Of a DNA stretch of 64,000 bases, positions 45,301 to 54,300 are shown piece after piece. How positions within the stretch are numbered: the first letter of the stretch is position 1; each line of letters opens with the position of its first letter. Origin of the DNA: Mycetohabitans sp. B8 (GTDB lineage Bacteria; Pseudomonadota; Gammaproteobacteria; Burkholderiales; Burkholderiaceae); assembly GCF_021991875.1 (NCBI RefSeq), contig NZ_JAHLKR010000024.1:50289-114288 (forward strand). The letters are read 5' to 3'. The notes below the pieces were generated by a model. It made no database searches, had not been told where the DNA came from, and was given only the letters and a program-made list of their open reading frames with translations. Position numbers and translations under genes: made by a program.

Positions 45301-48300
45301 CAATGCGGGCCGTCAGCGCACTGACCGAATACCTCGGCAAGCGCATTGACCTCGACCGCATCGCCAAGCGATGTGCCCGTTCCATGCGTCACGATATAGT
45401 CGATTTGCCGTGGCGATAACCCACAAGCGGCATAGGTGTTCCTGAGCAATTTGACTTGCGCAGCGCCGTTCGGCGCAGTGATGCCGTTGGTCTTGCCGTC
45501 GTAGTTGATTTGGCTGCCGGCGATCACGGTCAGGATCGGATCGCCATCCGCACGCGCAGAGGACAACGGCTTGACGACGAGCGTCACGACCGCCTCACCC
45601 GGTACCATGCCGTTCGCGCGCCGGTCGAACGTGCAGCAACGGCCGTCTGCCGACAGCATGCCGGCTTCGTCCAGGCGCGTGAATGCGTCCTTCGTCAACA
45701 TTAAATGCACGCTACCCACCAGTGCGATGTCGCACTCACCCAGCTGCAAGCTTTGGCATGCTTGATGCAGTGCGACGAGCCCGGACGAACACGCAGTGTT
45801 GATCGTCATGACGGGACCGTCGAAGTTGAGCAGATACGCGAGATGCGACGCGGTGATTGCGCTGTGATGCGCGGTAATCGAGCCGCCGCCGCCCAAACGG
45901 AAGTACTCGCCTTCTTCCAGACCGACGAACACACCAACGCGCTGCGATGCAAGATGCCCCGGACCGATCGCCGCATGCTCGAGCGCGCGCCACGACTCTT
46001 CAAGGAGCAAGCGCTGACGCGGATCCATCTCCTCGGCCGCGCGTGGCGAAATGCCAAAGAAAAGCGGATCGAAATCACCCGGGCCACGTAAGGAGCCGCA
46101 GTGATAACCAGGCGGCGCGTTCTCGCTTGTCACCGCGTCGTGGCCGTTCAGCAAAATTTGCCACATTTCATCGACCGAGTCGGCTTGCGGGAAACGGCCA
46201 CTTACCCCAATGATTGCAATAGGCTCACGGGCAGCGCCCAACACGCGTTTTCCCGTGGGTGCATCTTGTGTGGCTTGTGTGCCTTTGCCGTGTGTGCCTT
46301 GCGCGCGCTGATCATCGGGTGTCGGCCGCAAACCTTGAGTGTCGCGCTCACTGTGCGCAGCGGTAGACGACGAAACGTAACGCGCCGTCAAATGTGCATG
46401 ATGCTCATGCGCCAAATGCGCGGCAAGCTTGTCGAGCGTCGGATAGCTGAAGAACAGCGCGGGCGTGACCGGCACGGTGAAACGTTCATGCATCTTTCTC
46501 GCGAGCCGAGCAAGTCCAATAGAGTCGAAACCATACGTACTCAAGGCCGCATGCGACGCAATGTCCTCGACTGGAATCTGCGACAGCTCGCTCGCCAACA
46601 CCTTCAACTCTTGCAGAAGATTGCGCGTAACGCCGCGCACGTCATGACCGCTTGTCGCCACGCGCGCGGCGTCAAGCGCTTTCTCGACGCGATTCGGCAT
46701 CGCGTCCTCACGGGGCGGAATGGAGGCCACCGGCGCCGCGACAGGCTCGCCGATGGCCGGCTCCAGCGTGAGTAAGCGATCGATGCGATGCGCGTTGCCA
46801 TACAACAGCGCGACCTGCTCAACGCCGCTCTCCAACACAGCCTCAAAGGCGGACAAGCCCACATCGGCTGTCAGCAACGCAAACCCGCTGCTCTGCAGAT
46901 AGAGTGCGAGACCACTCGCCTCGTCCGAATCAGCTGCGGCTCGCACAGCGCCCATGCCGCCTTCACGCCATAGCGGCCAACCGATGCATACGGTACGCCC
47001 GTGCCGCTTATGTTGTGCGACCAACTGGTTACGATACGCTGCATGCGCCATCAGGAAACGGTTAGCGACACTGTAGCTACCCGCCCCCATGTCGCCGAGC
47101 AACGCCGCCGTGGAACCGAAATAGCACGCGTAAAGAAGCGGATCTCCCGCCGTCAACGCATCGACGATCTCAATCCCCGTTGTCTTCGCAGCCAACACAC
47201 GGCGAAACTCATCGACACTTGCTTCCAAAATTGGGCGCCCTTCTTCAACGCCCGCCGCATGCAGCAACGCGCTGAACGGACCCAAAGCCGCTCTCGCCTC
47301 GTGCACCGCCGCCTGCATCGCGACGCGGTCTGTCACGTCCGCTTGGAAGTAACGCACTTGTGCGCCGTGCGCGCGTAATGCATCGAGCCGTGTGCCGAGC
47401 TGCGTGGTCAGCGGGGAGCGGCCCATCAACGCTAGCCGGACAGCCGCGCCATGCGTACGCGCAAGATAGTCGGCAAACAGCATGCCGAGGCGCCCATTGC
47501 CTCCCGTGATGAGCCAGGTTCGCGCGCGCGCCGATGGCAGTGCCTCGCCCGCCAAAGAGGCGTCCCAAACGGGCAGTGCGACGCGTGCGCGGACGAGCTC
47601 ACAACGCGCATCGCCGTCGTATAGGACACTTTTCGCATTCGACGCAAGCCATTCGCTCAGCACGCGTTCAAGCGCCACGCGTGTCGTGTGGGCGTCGAGC
47701 GGCACACTGCCTTTGAGGATCACCGCGAATAGCTCACTGTCCGGCATTGACTGACGCGCCGAACGCTCGAGTCCAACCCACGCTTCTACTTGACACCGCT
47801 CGAGCGCTGTTCGGCACGCGCCCGCGGCAAGCACCCGCGCGGGCGGACGCTGGACTTGGCAAAGTCCTTGAAGCACCGTGGCGATCGCGTCCGTGCGAGC
47901 CGTGAACGTCGGCTCCTCGAGCGGCCACAGAAACAGTATCCCGTCCACCTCGCCGTGTGTGCGAACGACGTTTGCACAGCTCGTCGCCATCTGTTCCGGA
48001 TCGTCAAGATCCACGACATAGCCACCGTCGGATGTACTCGCGTATCGTGAGAGGAAGACCAAGCGGGTCTGCGGCATCCACTCAGCGGCCAATTCAACAA
48101 GCTGCGTCTGCCATTGGACATTTGAAAGGCAGCAAAGCACGACACGACGCGCATTCGCAATCAGCGCCGGCGGGCGCGCATTCGCAGCGGTCCAATGCTC
48201 AGCGACACCCACGAGCATCGGCTTGTCCCTAGGCGCGTCGCGCGACTCAATGGCCCAATGGCGAACCCGTGCAAACGGATAGGTGGGCAACGGCACACGC

Positions 48301-51300
48301 CGCACGTACGGCGCGCGGGGTAACGCACGCCAGTCCATCTTCTCCTCGGGTCGCGCAGTCCAGCGCTGGGCGAGCGCGGTGAGATCACCCGCAGCAAGTG
48401 CATTGCGCCCGCCGACATCGCTGTCCGGCGCGTTGCCGGCGTCATCGTCCGTCGCATCTGACGTATCGCGGCTGAACCACACGCATGTCGGCGGGAACGG
48501 ACGGCCCGCCAACACATCGTTCAAACGCTCGGACAGCGTGCTGATGCTGTCGGCGACGATCGCGATACGCTCGCTGTGTTGATCGCGGCCGACCTGCAAC
48601 GTATAGGCGACATCGGCGAGTGATAGCTCGGGGGTCGTTTCGAGACACCGCGCGAGACGGCGCACCGACTCCATCAAGCGGTCACGGCTGCGCGCCGATA
48701 GCACGATCAATTGCGCCCCATGCGGTACCGCGCGTGGGCGCCGCTCAACGTATTCTTCCAGCACGACGTGCGCGTTAGCACCGGAAAAGCTGAGGCTGCT
48801 GACGCCGGCGCGGCGCGGAATCAGCTGGTCACCATCGTGCAATGCATTCCACGGCTGCAAACGATCGACGACGTAAAAGGGGCTATCGTCCAGCCGCACA
48901 TAAGGGTTTACTTCATCAAAATGCAGATTCGGTGGCAATGTGCGATGCTGCATCGACAGGACAACCTTGAAGAGGCCCGCCATCCCGGCAGCGGCTTCAA
49001 GGTGACCGATGTTGGTCTTCACAGAGCCGAGACCACAGCGATGCGCATGCTGCGAGCCGCCATACTGCGTTGCAAGCTTGGCGAACGCGTTTTTGAGCGC
49101 GTTGACCTCGATTGGATCACCAAGCGGCGTGCCAGTACCGTGCGTCTCGATGTAAGTGACCGTGGCAGGATCAACACCCGCGCGGGTATAGGCGTCGATG
49201 AGCAGCGCCGCCTGCGCGGCGGGGTTAGGCGCCGTCAGTGACGACGCGCGGCCACCGTGGTTTTCCGCCGTCGAGCGAATGATCGCGTGGATCGTGTCGC
49301 CGTCTTCGAGCGCCTTCGCAAGCGGCTTAAGTAGAACGGCTCCCGCACCCTCACCGCGCACGTACCCATTCGCCCGCCGGCTGAACGTTTTACATCGGCC
49401 ATCTTCGCTCAACATGCCCGCGTTGCTGAACGACAACGTGAGAAACGGGCTCAGCATCAAGTTGACGCCCCCCGCAATGGCCATCTCGCAACCGTGATGG
49501 CGAATCGCCTCGACTGCACGGTGCAGTGCAATCAGCGAGCTCGAACACGCAGTATCGATAGGCTGACTCGGCCCATGAAGGTCGAGCAGATAGGAAATGC
49601 GATTTGCGAGCACCGAATGAGACAATCCGGTCGATGAATAGGCGCTGACGCTTTGTCCAGATTCAACGAGTAAGTTCAGGTAGTCAAGCGCACCGACACC
49701 CATATACATCGCCGTATGGGTGCCGGCAAGATCGGCCGCCGCGTAGCCAGCGTTGCCGATTGCATCGAACACGACTTCCAGCGCGATGCGCTGTGCCGGA
49801 TCCATTAACTTCGCTTCATGCGGCGAGATGTTGAAGTAAAGACTATCGAACTTATCAACGTCTTCGATGAAGCCGCCCCACTTCGCGCGTGTCTTGCCGC
49901 CTTCGCCCGGGTCGCCGTACAACTGCTGCCAACTCCAACGATCAGGCGGGACTTCAGAAATCAAATCGTCACCCGCCTCGAGATGCGCCCAAAACCGCTC
50001 GAGATCAGGCGAGCCCGGCAATATGCCCGCCATTCCAATTATCGCGATCGCTCCATCGTCTGGCACAGGCGGATACCCGGAGCGCACGCCGACAGGGGAC
50101 GGCGCGAATGCAGGCTGGGTCGGGTCAGCCGGCGCTGTGCGATCCAAATCGTTGTGATTGGACTCAGCGGCCGCGTCGGTGCGCGCGGTGGCCTTGGCGG
50201 ATCCGAAGACGACGGCCGGCTCACTAGACGCGCTCGATTGGGCACCTTCGGACGTATCTTCAGTGTGATGCAATGCGCTGGGCACCGTTTCGACCAACGC
50301 TTGCTCCACAGCGTCGCGATGCGCGTCGGCGAGAAATGCGCCAACTGCGCCGAGCGTCTTGTGTTCGAAGAACAGCGCCGGCGTGACGTCAACGTCAAAA
50401 CGTGTGTTCAGCTTGTTCGCGAACTCGACGTATGTAATCGAATCGAAACCATAATCAGCAAGGGCGATTGCCATATCGAACCGCTGCGCGTCGCGCTTCA
50501 GCACTTCGCCCGCCAGCGCCTTGAGCGCGGCATCGAGTTGAACACGCACGTTTGCTAGTGCGACAGGCGCAGCGGCGGCCGCCGCGTCGCGTTCGCCCGG
50601 CGCCTGGCGCCACTGCGCGAACTCGTACGCCTCATTGAGATGACGGATAAGCGCCGCTATCGTCTTATGCTCAAAAAATAGCGCGGGCGTGATGTCGATA
50701 TCATATGCCCGGTTGATGCGATTTGCGAATTCGACATAGGTGATGGAATCGAATCCATAGTCGGCGAACGGCGTGTCCACCAAGATCGTACGCGGCGCGC
50801 GTCGCAAAATCTCCCCGGCCATCGCGACCAGCTCGTCGTCTAACTTCGGCACAGCACTCGTTAGCGCCGTACGAGGCGCAGACATGGGTGCACTGGCGGC
50901 CTCAGCGGTTACACCGATCGTCTTCGCGATCTTCGCAAAGTCGCCTGCCGCAACACAAAACGACGACGGGTCCGTCTCGGACAAGTCAAACAAAACCTCA
51001 ATGCCCTGCGCAAGTGTCAAGGGCTCGACCCCCATGACGGTTTTCATCAGCGTCTGGCTCTGCTCATCGAGGCGCAGACCACCGTCTCGCCAATAAGGCC
51101 AGTTGATCGAAAGCGTTTTGCCCGCACGCCGCCCCTGTTCACGCAACGCGTTGCGCCAATCGGCGAAGTGGTCGAGAAACTCGTTCGCGTACGCATAGCC
51201 ACTTTGCCCAATCGTGCCAGCAAGCGATGAGATCGATGAAAACAAGACCAAGACATCCAGTGGATCATCTTGCGTCATCTCATCAACAAGCATTGCACCA

Positions 51301-54300
51301 CGTATCTTCGGATCCGTTACCGCATCGAGCAACGCTGGGTCCTGCTTCGCGATCAAGCTATCACGAATACCGCCCGCCGCATGCAGGACACCGTTGATCC
51401 GTCCGAACTCCGCGCGCGCGACGCGGCACAGGCGTTCGACATCCGCGGCGTTGCAGACGTCGGCCTGTACATAGCGAAACGCGCCCGGCAGCCTCGCCAA
51501 GCCCGCCCGTTCGATTGCGTGCTCGACCCTGTCGGGTGCTGATCGGCCACATGCAACGATCTTGGCTGCGTAGCGGCGCTGCAATTCAGCGGCAATCTGC
51601 AATCCGAGCCCACCCGCACCGCCGGTGATCAAATAGACGCCGCCGTCGCAGAACAATTTGCCATGGGGCGTGGACGCCGGCCGGTGCCAGCGCTCGATGC
51701 CCCTGACGACGCGCACGCCGTCGCGGTACTGTGCAAGCACGTCGGCCAGCCCCGGCGTGTGTTCCAGCTCCTGCACAATCCGCTGCGCCGACTGGACCGC
51801 ATACGGATCGCGCAGCGCAAGCACACTGGCGACGAAGCCCGGCTGCTCGCGCTGCAGCACGCGCGCGAAGCCAGCGAACGCGAACTGGCTGGCACGCGTC
51901 GCGTACATGTCGTCACGCGCGACGAACAATATCCTTGCGCGCTCCACATGATTGCCGCGCAATGTTTGAAACAGCCTATAAAGTGATTTGAGCAGCGCCG
52001 TGCCGTCGCCCGGATAAGCATCCGGCAAAAATACCAAACGGCAGCGCGCATCGGTATCCAAACGCGCCGCCAGGCCCTCCCATGCGGCGTGTGATTCAGG
52101 ACCAATGTAAATCGCTTGCCCGTCGGCATCATGCGCCGCCTGATGCTGAACAGCATCGGACAGAATGACATGCAGCGGCTCATGGCCGATCGCTGCCGCA
52201 AGCGCCGTAATAGACGTGCGGTGTGCTGCAAACACGACAGTCTGGATACGCTGCGCTCCGGCACTCGAGGAAGCGAGCTCGGCTGCCCGCCACGTCGGCG
52301 CAAATCGGTGCAAACTGGGCTTATTGCGCCTGGTGTAGGGACGGTACGAAAGTTCACGTAATGCGGCGAGAATACGCCCTTCGTCATCGACGATATCGAT
52401 ATCAAAACGTTTTTCCGCAAACTCCGTCGCCCCATGATTGCCGGCCACACGTGCATACGCATAGCAATGCGCGATCAGCGGTGCATAGACCGTGATCTCG
52501 CTAAGCGCGTACGGAATATAAAGTCGCTCATCACCCGACGGATCACCGAGCAAGCCAAGCAGGCTTTGTAATGCGCCATCCATCAGCGATGGATGCAGCG
52601 TGTACGCGTGGAGATCGGCGCGCAACGGCTCGGGCAGGATAAGTCGCGCGAGCGATTCGGCTTCGTTCCACCATAACGTTTCGACGGTGCGCAACCCCGG
52701 CCCATAGCACAGCTCATTGCGCTCGAAGATCCGATAGCAGTCGGCCGCTGTCCACACGTTGCCACACCGCGCCTTGACGGCGTGCAGCTCCACAAAGGGT
52801 GCACGCGCTGGCGCTGGCACAAAGCGGATGCGCCCCTGCGAGTACAGCTCAGCACGGGTATCGTCGCGGCCACTCACGCGATACGCGAGGCCGCGCGACG
52901 TCATCTCGCACTCGATCTGCATCGGCTTCGGCTGGTCGGTTACGATCAGCGGCTTGATCCAAGCGACATTGTGAACTTGTATCAACTGGTCCGCCCGCGC
53001 AGCGCGATCCTCGCCGCGTGCGCCGCGTGACAATGCCTCCGCCACAATCGCCATTTCCAAATGCGAAACGCCGAGAAGCGTCGGTGCGCCGGACACGACA
53101 TGGTCCTTCAGATAAACTTCATCGCCCGTGAAGCGATGGCCGAAGCGTGGCTGGCCCGCCACAGACAAATCAACCGACAGCAGCGGATGCAACGCGCTGT
53201 CATTGTGCGCACGCGCATTCGCCGCGTGCGATGTGACGACCGTCTCCGATCGCTCGCGCGCCGTCCCGTCCGCTTTCGTAACCGACGGCCAATATCGATC
53301 ACTTGCGAACGCATAGCCAGGTAACGGCACGCGTTTTCTCGCGCCTACGTCATGGTAAGCAGCCCAGTCAACGGCCGCGCCTGTCACCCAAGCACGCGCG
53401 ATGCGCGCAGCGCCGTCGCCGGTTTGCGACCGAAGCGAAGATGCGAGCGCATCATTCGACGAGTCCTGCTGCGCGGACGAGCTGCCGACAAAGAGCGCAT
53501 CACCATCGTGCTCACCGGCAATGAAACGGCGAAGTCCGAGCTCGAGCTCGGCGACAGTACGACACACAATGGCAAGGCGTGCAGACATCGCTGTGCGCCC
53601 AACTTGCAGCGTATAGACGATATCGGCAAACGCGGGCGGTTCGCTCGTCGTGCGTATCCAGTCGAGAAGACGTGCCGCCTGCGCGCGCAAGCGCTCAGGC
53701 GTGCGTGCGGACAGCACGGTGAGCGTCTCGCCTACCATCGCGGGCGATGGAGATGCAGCACGTACGGCATGCCCGTCAACGTATTCTTCAAGCACAAGAT
53801 GCGCGTTGGTGCCGCTGAACCCGAGCGAGGTCACCCCGGCACGTCGCGGATAAGCCGCTGCGGCAGGCCACGACTCCAGCGCCGCTATGGTGCGAAACGG
53901 GCTGTTCTCAAAATCGATCAACTGATTGGGCTGCTCGAGATGCAGCGATGGCGGCAATTGCTTGCGATTGAGACAGAGCACCGCTTTGATCAGCGATGTG
54001 ATGCCAGCTGCGATCTGAGCGTGGCCGATATTGGTCTTGACCGAGCCGATCGCGCAAAACTGCTTTTTCTCGGTCTGCCGACGAAACACGGCCGTCAGTG
54101 CTTCGAGCTCAATCGGATCGCCAAGCCGCGTGCCCGTGCCATGTGCTTCGATATAGCCAATCGTTTCCGGGTGAATGCCTGCGCGCGTCTGCACGTCAGC
54201 AATCAACGCCGCCTGCGCGTACGCGCTCGGCACGGTGATGCCCGGCGTTTTGCCATCCTGATTAATGCCCGAGCCCCGAATCACCGCGTGAATGGTGTCG

